From positions 1-49,713 of the forward strand of contig JAHFES010000002.1 of assembly GCA_023248355.1 (NCBI GenBank): 49,713 nucleotides of DNA, read 5' to 3'. Both the position numbers and the translations under genes were made by a program. Positions 1 through 7,806 of the stretch are shown piece by piece (positions within the stretch are counted from its first letter, which is position 1; the number at the start of each line of letters is the position of its first letter). Source of the stretch: Nitrospiraceae bacterium (lineage in GTDB: Bacteria; Nitrospirota; Nitrospiria; Nitrospirales; Nitrospiraceae). The notes under the pieces are model-generated. The model did not search any database. It saw only the letters and a list, made by a program, of their open reading frames with translations, and was not told the origin of the DNA.

Positions 1-21
1 CTGAAAGAAGGATGAGGAAAC

Positions 22-1290
22 TTACTGCTGATAGAAGGTGCGGACGATCTCGGTCGTGTTGAACAGCATCGCGTTCAGTCGAGTGTAGGCGGCGTGGCCG
101 TAGTAGTGCTCCCGGATGTTCGTGGAGTTGGTGCAGTCTTTGTAGTCGACCAGCAGGCAACGGCCGTCGCCGGGAAAGCGAATGGCGCGCCGCGCACATT
201 CCAGCCAGCGTTCGAAACCATCGTAGGGTTCAACCATCTCCCATACGGCTTTGTTCGCGGCCTTGGCCGCTTCGGTCGTCGGCATGGCGTCGCTCCCTGC
301 CACTGCAAGCTGCTGGACATAGTCTCCGCCCCAGGCGATGGGCATCTCCATCGTCACTTGCGGGAGCTCCATCTTGGAGAGCCAGGTCTTGCCGTCCGTC
401 CGGAGATTCCGGTGATTCACCACATGCAGAAGCTTTCCCATCCCAGCGAGATCCCATCCGTACCGCACCGGAGTGCCCATTGTGACGACATCGAGGGTCG
501 CGCCGTTCAGCAAGGAATGGTCAGCGAGCAGGGGTTCGACGTGCCGAACCGTGGCGGCCAGGTCCGCTTGGCCGTTCTGTTCCGCATAGGAGGCCAGCAT
601 GCCCAGGAGTTTCGGCCTTCCAGTGATGGGGCTGGGGCAGAGTAGATTCGAGGCCAGGGCGAGGACTAACCCGGCCTGCCCATGGGCCTGCACAAGGATC
701 CCGTCTTCCTTGCCGAGTTTCTGGGTCTCGCAGACGGTGCGAAGTTCGTGGAGCAAACGGACGGCGGCTGAGGCACGGCCCAGGTGATGATGTTCCGATG
801 TCCATAGAATTCGCCGACAGGCGATTGGTTGAGACAGATTCTTGTTGATGGTTTTGTGAAAGAGAGACACATAGGCGTTGGTGAAGTTGCCGGCCTCGCC
901 GACTTGGTCGTCGACGATCTTCTTGGTGGCGTCATCGTTCGAGAGCGGTGGTGTGAGGCCGCCTGAGAGGGCGGGGATCCCGTTTCCTTCTTCGCGCATG
1001 GCCGCGAGCAGGGCATCGACTCCGGAGACGCCCCGCGAATAGCCGCGCTTGAGCCCGCCGACTTCATCCAGCCGCTGCACCCCGAACACGTCGGTGCCGT
1101 GGATCGACCCATGGAGGAAGACGATGGCTCGGACGCCCGCGTGAGACAGCGTCGTGCCGCACTGGGCCATGGCGTCGAGCCAGGCTGGAGACTCGGGTTG
1201 TGCGCCGCCTGTGAGTTCGGTGGTGGCGAGACGTTCACCGGGGCTCTTCCGCGAGAGTTCATCGTGCTGGAAATTATTCTCGATCGGCAT
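22..1290 (-). CDS. Hypothetical protein, weak alpha/beta-hydrolase resemblance
   Basis: A 422-residue protein I do not firmly recognise. Two stretches recall an alpha/beta hydrolase: 'AIVFLHGSIHGTD' (about residues 55-67), like the beta-strand and oxyanion-loop region, and 'VQAHGQAG' (about 199-206), placed like a nucleophile elbow but with Gly where GxSxG enzymes carry the catalytic Ser. No signal peptide or membrane segment is evident, so it is probably cytoplasmic. The first ATG lacks a clear ribosome-binding site, so the true start may lie further in (for example the Met of 'MAQCGTT'). It runs in the same direction as the two exported-protein genes upstream of it, about 95 bases away. The function is unknown; the hydrolase assignment is an inference from short motifs only. 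Confidence 0.55.
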   Translation of the reverse strand: MPIENNFQHDELSRKSPGERLATTELTGGAQPESPAWLDAMAQCGTTLSHAGVRAIVFLHGSIHGTDVFGVQRLDEVGGLKRGYSRGVSGVDALLAAMREEGNGIPALSGGLTPPLSNDDATKKIVDDQVGEAGNFTNAYVSLFHKTINKNLSQPIACRRILWTSEHHHLGRASAAVRLLHELRTVCETQKLGKEDGILVQAHGQAGLVLALASNLLCPSPITGRPKLLGMLASYAEQNGQADLAATVRHVEPLLADHSLLNGATLDVVTMGTPVRYGWDLAGMGKLLHVVNHRNLRTDGKTWLSKMELPQVTMEMPIAWGGDYVQQLAVAGSDAMPTTEAAKAANKAVWEMVEPYDGFERWLECARRAIRFPGDGRCLLVDYKDCTNSTNIREHYYGHAAYTRLNAMLFNTTEIVRTFYQQ

Positions 1291-1385
1291 GGGAGGACGT
1301 ATCTACAGCAAGTGGAAGGAGAAGTGCAATGAGGTGATACCTGAACGTAAGGAGTAAAGGGTTAGGGGTGAGGCGTGAAAATCTC

Positions 1386-1952
1386 CTAGCGGTTTGAAAG
1401 AGGAGGGAGCTCGGTGTCGGATACCTGCTTCGGCTGCATGGGGGTCTTGAGCATCACTGCGGTGGCGGTACAGATCTTGTTCTCTTCGTCGATCTGGCGA
1501 TCGACGATCTTCACGCCGAGCAGGTATTCCTGAACGATTTCCTCGCGCGTGAGTTCAATATCCTGTTCGGTTTCACGGCCACTTCGTTCACGGACGCGAT
1601 CAACCATGTGTTCCTTGACCATGACGCGGATCTGCTTTGCGAGATCGGTCCGGGCTGAGAGTTCTGACACGCGCTGACAGACGACTTTGCCCTTAGCTAA
1701 ATCCCCCTGGCCCTTGCCAATCCAATACCGGTCTGAGGGATAGGTGCCGTTGCTTTCTTCGGCTGTGGTCCGGATTCCGCCGGACGGTTTGGTCGCTCCC
1801 TGTTGATCCGAATGTTGGTTGAGTTGACCGAAAGACTGTTCGGCGTGCATTCGGACGTCGCCTGACTCGGCTGCGACCTCCGCAATCGACAGCCAACCCG
1901 CCAAGTTTCCAACAGCCATCGCAACAATCACCGTTCCAATTGGATTTTTCAT
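1386..1952 (-). CDS. Exported protein with LPP20-like domain
   Basis: A 188-residue protein with an N-terminal hydrophobic export segment (about residues 5-27, ending in an AEVAA-type cleavage region). The mature part from about residue 78 ('WIGKGQGDLAKGKVVCQRVSELSARTDLAKQIRV', quoted in part) resembles LPP20/FlgT-type domains: a Gly-rich strand followed by a long helix rich in Ala, Arg and Lys, then beta strands. Its start lies 3 bases after the stop of the next gene, which carries a related FlgT-type domain, so the two are very likely co-transcribed and probably act together in the cell envelope. The start is supported by a GAGGA about 10 bases upstream. There is no lipobox Cys at the cleavage site, so it is probably periplasmic rather than lipidated. 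No specific function can be given. Confidence 0.7.
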   Translation of the reverse strand: MKNPIGTVIVAMAVGNLAGWLSIAEVAAESGDVRMHAEQSFGQLNQHSDQQGATKPSGGIRTTAEESNGTYPSDRYWIGKGQGDLAKGKVVCQRVSELSARTDLAKQIRVMVKEHMVDRVRERSGRETEQDIELTREEIVQEYLLGVKIVDRQIDEENKICTATAVMLKTPMQPKQVSDTELPPLSNR

Positions 1953-1955
1953 CGC

Positions 1956-3257
1956 TTATCGTCCTCGTCCGCCCCGCCCGCCCCCGCCATGTCCGCCGCC
2001 TCCTCCATGGTGGCCCCCACCTCCTCCGGAAGACCGAGGCGCAACCTGATAGGGAACACGCGGTACTTGATGCGGCATCGGCGGATGGATCTGATTGATC
2101 GTTGGCGGCAGACGTCGGGCTATGGGAGGTTGACCAGTTGGGATCTCGCGCGGCGCAGTTCCTGGTGTGGCCGGACGCATGTTAGGGGGCTGCCCGATCC
2201 CTCCATTTTGCTGCAGGAACTGCTGCATGCGGGTTGTAGCGTGCGGCTGCTGTTGTTGTCCAGCTGACGGCGGCAAGAACGGATTCAGTTGATGGACATC
2301 GGTCAAAGTGCGCGATCCCGGCTGGTTGCTGATTTGAGGTGGTGCGGTGGGCGTCGTATGGGTGATTTCGTTCAACGTTCGAGGGACGCCCTGCGATCCC
2401 GGGTGAGGAACGATTTCATGGGTTGGCATCTGGCGTGGTGTGCTTCCGGGAGCCGGCGGAGTTGGTGGTTGGGGTGGAGCCGGTGGCTGTCTGGTTGTGA
2501 TGACTTGTTGCGCGATCGCAACGTGGGGGCTGGTTGGGTAGAGGCCACGCGCGACATTTAGGAGCGCATGCGTCTGTGCCAGTCCGACCCAGGGATAGGG
2601 ATAGACGGCAGGGGAGACGATCACCCAGTCTGTCCAGGCTTGCGACACCATGGCGTTGGATTGGACGCGATTCAAGATCTCTTGCCGTTGCTGGGACGCC
2701 TGTTGCGTTTGATCGGGGGTCGAGGCGTTCGCCAAGGCTTGATTCGCAGCGTCGAGCTCCTGCTGCAGCTGTTCGTTTTCCACCTTCAGCGCCACCAGCT
2801 GTACCCGCGCGTCTTCGTTTTCCCGGAGCGCCGCGATCGCTTGACCGACTTCTTCTGTGTCGATCTGCGCGACGAGGTCGACTTTGACGACAATTGTCTC
2901 GCCGTCAATCGTCGTGTTGGTTTGTTGGTCCAGCACAAGGACTAAGCCGGCCGTGTAGGTGCGGATCTCGTCTTTCGTCACGTCCATCCCGTCTACGACC
3001 GTGATGCTTTCGAGATACGTCGCCACTTGTTCGAGCGCGTTCCGCTTGGCCGATTCAGTGGCGAGCCGGATGGCATCTTCTCGCGTGTCGCGGTCTCCCA
3101 TCCGATACTCCCCTTGGGCATCGACGACGCGGACTTCGGCAAACGCCGGAGAAAAGACCAAGAAGGCTGCAGCGAGGAGGAAGAACAACGATAGGAGGGG
3201 CTGTGCAAGCGGCTGACATTCCGGGGTCCCTGTCTGTTGATCTGACCGACCGGGCAT
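1956..3257 (-). CDS. Exported FlgT-N-like protein with coiled coil and Gly/His-rich tail
   Basis: I chose the start at 3257 (433 residues) because it gives a normal signal peptide ('LLSLFFLLAAAFLVFSPAFA') and has purine-rich GAGGGTGAAGG upstream; the longer ORF start at 3302 has no ribosome-binding site. In order: signal peptide; a FlgT N-terminal-like domain (roughly 40-140: 'RVVDAQGEYRMGDRDTRED', helix, 'ITVVDGMDVTKDEI'); a short coiled coil rich in Glu, Gln and Leu (about 145-185); a helical part with conserved Trp; a long Pro/Gln-rich linker; and a C-terminal low-complexity tail of Gly with His and Arg. It is followed closely by the LPP20-like gene. The domain suggests an envelope role, but no flagellar genes are nearby, so a flagellar function is not supported. 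The tail could bind metal or a surface polymer, which is speculative. Confidence 0.7.
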   Translation of the reverse strand: MPGRSDQQTGTPECQPLAQPLLSLFFLLAAAFLVFSPAFAEVRVVDAQGEYRMGDRDTREDAIRLATESAKRNALEQVATYLESITVVDGMDVTKDEIRTYTAGLVLVLDQQTNTTIDGETIVVKVDLVAQIDTEEVGQAIAALRENEDARVQLVALKVENEQLQQELDAANQALANASTPDQTQQASQQRQEILNRVQSNAMVSQAWTDWVIVSPAVYPYPWVGLAQTHALLNVARGLYPTSPHVAIAQQVITTRQPPAPPQPPTPPAPGSTPRQMPTHEIVPHPGSQGVPRTLNEITHTTPTAPPQISNQPGSRTLTDVHQLNPFLPPSAGQQQQPHATTRMQQFLQQNGGIGQPPNMRPATPGTAPREIPTGQPPIARRLPPTINQIHPPMPHQVPRVPYQVAPRSSGGGGGHHGGGGGHGGGGRGGRGR

Positions 3258-3462
3258 CGCCTTCACCCTCTCTCTAAGAGGACTGACGCACCAAGACCCC
3301 ATTGGTTGACAGCAACCCTGAATGACCGAACGGTTTTAGCATAACACCGGGAAACTCCTTTCGCCAGACGTTCTGCGCTCCCTGTAGCCGCCTTGCCTTC
3401 CAGAAAATTCGCGTGCTAAGGTACCTCTCCCGTTTGTCGTACGAAGAAGGATGGAAGTTTCT

Positions 3463-4482
3463 ATGGCACGTACCTTCTGCCGGCTGCACATCATTAGTAT
3501 CGGTCTATTTGTGGTTCTGCTTGAAACCACCGTCGGATTTTCTGCCCAGGCTGCTCCGGCACCAGCAGGGGAAACCGCAGTCGCTGCCTCCCCAACCGAG
3601 CATGTCATCCTCTTCGTCTTGGAAGGATTTGGCCAAGATTCGCTCAAGGGCGGCACCATGCCGAACCTGAGTAAGCTGGTCAAAGACGGGTCGACTACCT
3701 GGTCGGCGACTGGGGTCAAACCGGCGTTGCGCCTCCCGATGATGGCCTCGTTAATCACCGGCATGCCGGTGGAGAAGCACGGGATCAATTGGAACTTCTT
3801 TGAGTTCAGCCGAGGCTATCCTCGGCTGCCGAGCATGTTCGATTACCTCGACCTGAGCGGTGGCCGAGACAGCGCCATCTTCTATATGGATGAATCGCTG
3901 TACCAGCTCGCGAGGCCTGAGCCGTACACCGACTATCAATTGTGCGGGGCCCTGCGGCCCGAGTGCGGTTCCAGCAAGATTGTGGCCTACATCCAACAGT
4001 ATTTTAAGAAGGCGACGAGTGGCCATGGGTATGGGCATGCGATTCTCGCGCTACCTCATCTGCTGGTCGTCCATCTTCCAGAGGCCGGTCGGGCCGGCGT
4101 GGCGCATGGATGGAATTCCAAACAGTATCGCGAGGGGTTGCGCACGGTCGATACAGCGATGAAGTCCGTGCTGGATCTGTTCAAGGAATATAAGCTATCA
4201 GACCGCACCACGGTGGTTGTCACGGCCCTCAGTGGGCAAGGGACGGACCCCGGGGCGGACGCCCCGACGACTGATTCGCCGGTGGTGCCCTGGATCGTCT
4301 CCGGCGTCGGCGTCAAGCATGGCCAAGTGATTCATCAACCGGTCTCGATTATGGACACGGGCGCGACGGTGATGCGCATCCTCGGCCTTGAAACGCATAC
4401 GGAATGGGAAAGCAAAGCCGTAGAAGAAATCTTCCAGACGGCGGCGGTGTCGTTAGCTAGTCCTTCGTCGAAGAAGCCATAG
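3463..4482 (+). CDS. Exported alkaline-phosphatase-superfamily protein, probably catalytically dead
   Basis: A 339-residue protein starting with a signal peptide (MARTFCRLHIISIGLFVVLL..., cleavage near 'GFSAQA'). The ATG at 3463 has GGAAG 5 bases upstream; an in-frame ATG at 3451 directly abuts GAAGAAGG and is less suitable. The fold of the type I phosphodiesterase/nucleotide pyrophosphatase family is visible: 'HVILFVLEGFG', 'MPNLSKLVKDGS', 'LITGMPVEKHGI', a 'VVHLPEAGRAG..HG' segment and 'TTVVVTALSGQG'. Residues that normally do chemistry look replaced: Asp of VLDG is Glu, the nucleophile position before LP is Arg, and the usual SDHG metal site reads LSGQG. It is the first gene of a tight plus-strand group with a small exported protein and a HEAT-repeat protein (gaps of 4 and 2 bases). 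A binding or sensing role in the periplasm is an inference. Confidence 0.75.
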   Translation: MARTFCRLHIISIGLFVVLLETTVGFSAQAAPAPAGETAVAASPTEHVILFVLEGFGQDSLKGGTMPNLSKLVKDGSTTWSATGVKPALRLPMMASLITGMPVEKHGINWNFFEFSRGYPRLPSMFDYLDLSGGRDSAIFYMDESLYQLARPEPYTDYQLCGALRPECGSSKIVAYIQQYFKKATSGHGYGHAILALPHLLVVHLPEAGRAGVAHGWNSKQYREGLRTVDTAMKSVLDLFKEYKLSDRTTVVVTALSGQGTDPGADAPTTDSPVVPWIVSGVGVKHGQVIHQPVSIMDTGATVMRILGLETHTEWESKAVEEIFQTAAVSLASPSSKKP

Positions 4483-4486
4483 CGTC

Positions 4487-4921
4487 ATGATACAGCGAGA
4501 GATGTGTCGCAGCATGATGATCGGGATTGCCGTCCTGGCTTGGACTGCAACGGGTCTTGCCGGTCCACCGCCGGCCCATCTCAAAGAGCACACCATCACG
4601 ATCGATGCGACGGAACTTGTTCCGGCTTCATGGTGGCAGGTGCCAGGGGTGACCCCCTCGATCTACAACTCGGATCCGGACTCGCTCGATGCCCCCAAAA
4701 CGTCGGCGCGCCGGGATCTTCAGTTGAAGCCTGGAAAGTACAAGTTCATTAGCTTTACGTTTGATTTTCCCTTCGTGGTCAATCTGGAGGGGACACTTGA
4801 GTTTGCCAAGTCGCTGGATCAATGTATTGAGGGGCGCGGGTCTCACACGCTCGTCGTGCGCTGCAAGCGCACGTATCCTCATGGTGGAGAACGGGATTCT
4901 TACTACGAACAGAAGCAATAA
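4487..4921 (+). CDS. Small exported protein of unknown function
   Basis: A 144-residue protein with a signal peptide ('MMIGIAVLAWTATGLAG', about residues 10-26), then a mature domain of about 115 residues rich in beta strands and aromatic residues ('PGKYKFISFTFDFPFVVNLEGTLEF') with two Cys (in 'DQCIEG' and 'VRCKR') that could form a disulfide. I recognise no family. It lies 4 bases after the phosphatase-fold gene and 2 bases before the first HEAT-repeat gene, so translation is probably coupled across the three. The first ATG has only a weak GAAGAAG upstream; the double Met at residues 10-11 is an alternative start. The operon suggests that it works with the exported phosphatase-like protein in the periplasm. 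Confidence 0.65.
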   Translation: MIQREMCRSMMIGIAVLAWTATGLAGPPPAHLKEHTITIDATELVPASWWQVPGVTPSIYNSDPDSLDAPKTSARRDLQLKPGKYKFISFTFDFPFVVNLEGTLEFAKSLDQCIEGRGSHTLVVRCKRTYPHGGERDSYYEQKQ

Positions 4922-4923
4922 CT

Positions 4924-6288
4924 ATGACGCAAGTACTTGAAGATCTGTTGGAAGCTCTGGAAGATGTCGACGATGCCACGCGCGAAGAAGCCGCAAAGGC
5001 GCTGGCCGACCTAGGCGATCCCAAAACGTTGGATGCGCTTGTCAGCGCCTGCGGGGATGATTTCTGGTCCGTGCGCGCCTATGCGGGGTGTGGCATCGCG
5101 AAAATCGGTGGCCCGAAAGCCCTCGAAGCGCTTGTCGGCCTGTTCAACGATTCCATCAGGGAAGTGCGCAATCAGGCCGTCGACGCGGCAGCCAGGATGG
5201 GCCCGGTGGTGTTGGACCGCATGATCGTCGCGTTGAAGGATGAGCGGTGGCGCGTGCGCGAACATGCCGCCAAAACCGCGGGCGAGATCAAAGAGGCGAC
5301 CATCGTCGATGCATTGATCGTGGCCTGTCGCGACCGCGATGGCGCGGTGAAAAGCGCGGCGGCTGAAGCCCTCGGCAAGATCGGCGATCAGAAGGCCGTG
5401 CCGGCGTTGATCAAGCTCTTCCGGGATTCTTCCAAGATCGTGCGCGAAACAGCAGGCACGGCGCTCATCTATATCGGTCAACCGTCGGTTGATCCGCTCC
5501 TTGAATGCCTCAAGGACAAGGATTTTGTGGTTCGGTGCCATGCGGCCCGCGCATTGGGCGGCATGACAACCGACTATCAAATCGGCCGGAGCTGGGTCCG
5601 TGATGCGCAGGTCGTCGATGCGTTGATCGCGGCCGTGAAAGATCCGGATCGGGCCGTTCGCGAAGATGCGACGATTGCGTTGGGGATGATTGGCGACCCC
5701 CGGGCCATTGACGCGCTCTTGGAAGCCATGAAAGACGGCGTCGTCAAGCGCCATGCCATCGCCTCCCTCGGCATGATCGGCGACCCCCGGGCGTTGCCTG
5801 CGGTGTTGGATGCCTTGAAAGGGAAGGGCATCAAGCAAGAAGGCTCGCCGACTCCGGGCTGCATCGTGAGCGAGGATGCGTTCATCAAGGAAGCGGCGGC
5901 GACGGCACTTGGTCAGTTCCGCGATTCCCGCGTGATTCCCGATCTGATCATGTTGTTGAAGGACGGTGTCTTGCGGGAAAAAGCCGCAGCGGCCCTCGCG
6001 GTGATCGGTGACACGGCCATCGAACCGTTGATCGCATTCCTCTACGACCCCAAAGCGTCCGAGGTGGAGGCCGAAGGAGAACGGGTGCTCTCCTATGCGT
6101 CAGTCCGGCTCACCGCGAAGGACGCACTCCGGCTCATCGTGCTTGAAACGTTGGAAAAGCTCGGCTGGTCGCCCCCTGCTGAAGAAGTCCAAATCAGCTC
6201 CAGCAAGGCGGACAATCTCCGAGTCGATCGGCCATTGGGCGATACCGGACGGTTTGGGCCGTCGGGTGACGTGGCGAAATCTCACTAG
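4924..6288 (+). CDS. HEAT-repeat protein (HEAT-1)
   Basis: A 454-residue protein built almost entirely of about 31-residue PBS-lyase/EZ-type HEAT repeats with the pattern 'D..W.VR..AA.ALG.IGDPRAV..LI.AL', beginning near residue 3 and repeating about eleven times. Two insertions interrupt the array: 'TTDYQIGRSWVRDA' (about 216-229) and a Cys-containing loop 'EGSPTPGCIVSED' (about 305-317). The last 50 residues are non-repetitive and polar. There is no export signal, so it is cytoplasmic. Such repeats form a curved helical solenoid that binds other proteins; there is no sign of a chromophore-lyase substrate here. It is translationally linked to the exported pair upstream and is the first of five HEAT-repeat genes in 6.7 kb. 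The specific partner is unknown. Confidence 0.85.
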   Translation: MTQVLEDLLEALEDVDDATREEAAKALADLGDPKTLDALVSACGDDFWSVRAYAGCGIAKIGGPKALEALVGLFNDSIREVRNQAVDAAARMGPVVLDRMIVALKDERWRVREHAAKTAGEIKEATIVDALIVACRDRDGAVKSAAAEALGKIGDQKAVPALIKLFRDSSKIVRETAGTALIYIGQPSVDPLLECLKDKDFVVRCHAARALGGMTTDYQIGRSWVRDAQVVDALIAAVKDPDRAVREDATIALGMIGDPRAIDALLEAMKDGVVKRHAIASLGMIGDPRALPAVLDALKGKGIKQEGSPTPGCIVSEDAFIKEAAATALGQFRDSRVIPDLIMLLKDGVLREKAAAALAVIGDTAIEPLIAFLYDPKASEVEAEGERVLSYASVRLTAKDALRLIVLETLEKLGWSPPAEEVQISSSKADNLRVDRPLGDTGRFGPSGDVAKSH

Positions 6289-6313
6289 GCGGCCCGGCCG
6301 CCCTTGCTGAGAG

Positions 6314-6402
6314 GCTGTCAGCCATCAGCGCTCAGCAAGATGTCCGCAAACAATATCCTCAGCCCCCGCTGACTCCTTGAGCTGATCGCTGAAAGCTGAG
6401 AG
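6314..6402. repeat. GCTGA-rich imperfect palindrome, copy 1
   Basis: Between the converging HEAT-1 and propeller genes, an arm at 6314-6336 (CTGTCAGCCATCAGCGCTCAG) is the near inverse of 6381-6402 (GCTGATCGCTGAAAGCTGAG). About 18 of 22 positions match, separated by about 44 bases that carry more GCTGA/TCAGC units. The same motif family recurs at 45448-45503. It could fold as a long hairpin in either transcript and might serve as a shared transcript end, although a T-run is lacking. Confidence 0.6.
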
Positions 6403-7653
6403 TTATTTCCTCACCGCAATCCCGTGCGTGTCGGCGGTTTCTTTTCCATCCTTCATGTTCGTGATGGCGGCTTGACCCTTGTAGTGGCCGACTTTTCCAC
6501 CGGCATCCACATGGATCACGCCAACGCCAGGGATCATGCCCTTGGCGTTATTCACGTTCTTGTCATTGCCTGTTAATGGGGTTGGCCCACGCAGGCCGAC
6601 GAAGACATATTGGCTGTCCGGCGCCACGTCCATTAAGTCCGGGGCCGGATCCGCATTGGCGCTGGTGACCAGATCCACCGAGCTGACACTCAGGTTGCTC
6701 AACGTGTCGATGATTTCGATGGTGTTCCCGGCTCGATCGGCGCTCCACACATACCGTCCCACCGCTGCCATGCCGTGGGAATCGGCGAATTTGTCATCTC
6801 GCTGCGACACGAGCTTCGCGGAAATTGATTTGGGCAGATTCGAGATGTCGAGGGCGTACACGTCATACGACAAGGGCGCGACCGGCCAGCCGCCGCCGGA
6901 GTTGATGTACATCGTGCCGCCGGATTGAATGCCGCCGCAGCCGGCCGGGTGAATCTGGTTATTGTCCAGCGTCGCGACGACCTTCATCGGTGTGGTCGTG
7001 ACGTCCATGACGATCAATCCCCCGCCACGGAGCGTGATGAATGCGTACTGACTCGACGATTCGGTGATTGGACAGATCGGAGACGTATCAGGCCGTTCGC
7101 CGCTTTCCATGGCGCCGAGATTGATCACATCCTTCTCAGGATCGAAGCTGAACTTGTGGGCGGCATAATCCGTCCAGATGCGAATGAATTTCTTCTCGGC
7201 AATGTTGGCGGCAATCGCCATCTTCTGATTCGGCGTCGGCCAGGCGGCGTGGACGTTCTTCCCCATCGAGAGACAGGCCTCTGGTTTCTTTGTCACCGCA
7301 TCCATAATCAAGACCTGTCCGCTCAGAAACGAGATGATGGCGTGGTCCTGCTTGGCATTGAAGAAGAGCATGTGCGGGCGGCGCACGGCCTTTTTCGTGG
7401 CCTCTTCACAGAACTTGCCGATCTCTCCTGAAAAATCGATGGTCTGGATTGGCTTGGTTGCCGAAGGGTTCGCGGCCAACTGGGCGCCATCGTAAATGTG
7501 CAGGAACCCCCCGCTTTCCTTGCCGGTGTCTGATTGGTCCATCAGCCAGACTTCGTAGGCCTCTGCAGCGGGAGCTGCCCGCAGCATTGTGGCCATGAGG
7601 GCCACAAAGAATAGTGATCGGACCAGTAGTATTGTGTGTCTGGGGTGAGTCAT
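6403..7653 (-). CDS. Exported beta-propeller protein (YncE-like)
   Basis: A 416-residue protein using the ATG at 7653, which has GGAGG 5 bases upstream; the longer ORF start at 7665 has no ribosome-binding site. A signal peptide covers about residues 8-31 (ends 'APAAEA'). The mature part has repeated four-strand blades typical of YncE/cytochrome-d1-like propellers: 'GQVLIMDAVTKK', 'FIRIWTDYAAH', 'GGLIVMDVTTTP', 'YDVYALDISNLP', 'NTIEIIDTLSNL', 'QYVFVGLRGPTP', closing with 'DTHGIAVRK'. Several His and Cys residues sit in loops ('HPAGCGG', 'DSHGMA'), which in some relatives bind metal. No heme CxxCH is present. It lies on the opposite strand inside the HEAT-repeat cluster, divergent from HEAT-2. 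Ligand and role are unknown; a periplasmic binding protein is the safest description. Confidence 0.75.
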   Translation of the reverse strand: MTHPRHTILLVRSLFFVALMATMLRAAPAAEAYEVWLMDQSDTGKESGGFLHIYDGAQLAANPSATKPIQTIDFSGEIGKFCEEATKKAVRRPHMLFFNAKQDHAIISFLSGQVLIMDAVTKKPEACLSMGKNVHAAWPTPNQKMAIAANIAEKKFIRIWTDYAAHKFSFDPEKDVINLGAMESGERPDTSPICPITESSSQYAFITLRGGGLIVMDVTTTPMKVVATLDNNQIHPAGCGGIQSGGTMYINSGGGWPVAPLSYDVYALDISNLPKSISAKLVSQRDDKFADSHGMAAVGRYVWSADRAGNTIEIIDTLSNLSVSSVDLVTSANADPAPDLMDVAPDSQYVFVGLRGPTPLTGNDKNVNNAKGMIPGVGVIHVDAGGKVGHYKGQAAITNMKDGKETADTHGIAVRK

Positions 7654-7806
7654 GATGGCCTCCATTCAGTGAGCGGGATGGGAACTGCTGACACATAGTG
7701 AACCTTTTCGAGTCCTGTTTCCAGGCAGGGTTTCAGGTGGCCTCCCTTCGTTGACCCTGCGAAAAACCCTGTGTTAGGGTTATCGGCTCAATTCAGGAGG
7801 GTTCAG

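Noticed and set aside
94-645. Plus-strand ORF (183 aa) opposite the first gene
   Set aside because: No recognisable domain and composition typical of a shadow; the minus-strand frame is much longer.
5011-5838. Minus-strand ORF (275 aa) opposite HEAT-1
   Set aside because: A repeat-derived shadow: periodic HEAT codons give periodic antisense peptides.
4924-6288. Phycobilin lyase function for the HEAT-repeat proteins
   Set aside because: The PBS-lyase repeat name reflects sequence class only; no phycobiliprotein genes or lyase-specific motifs are present.
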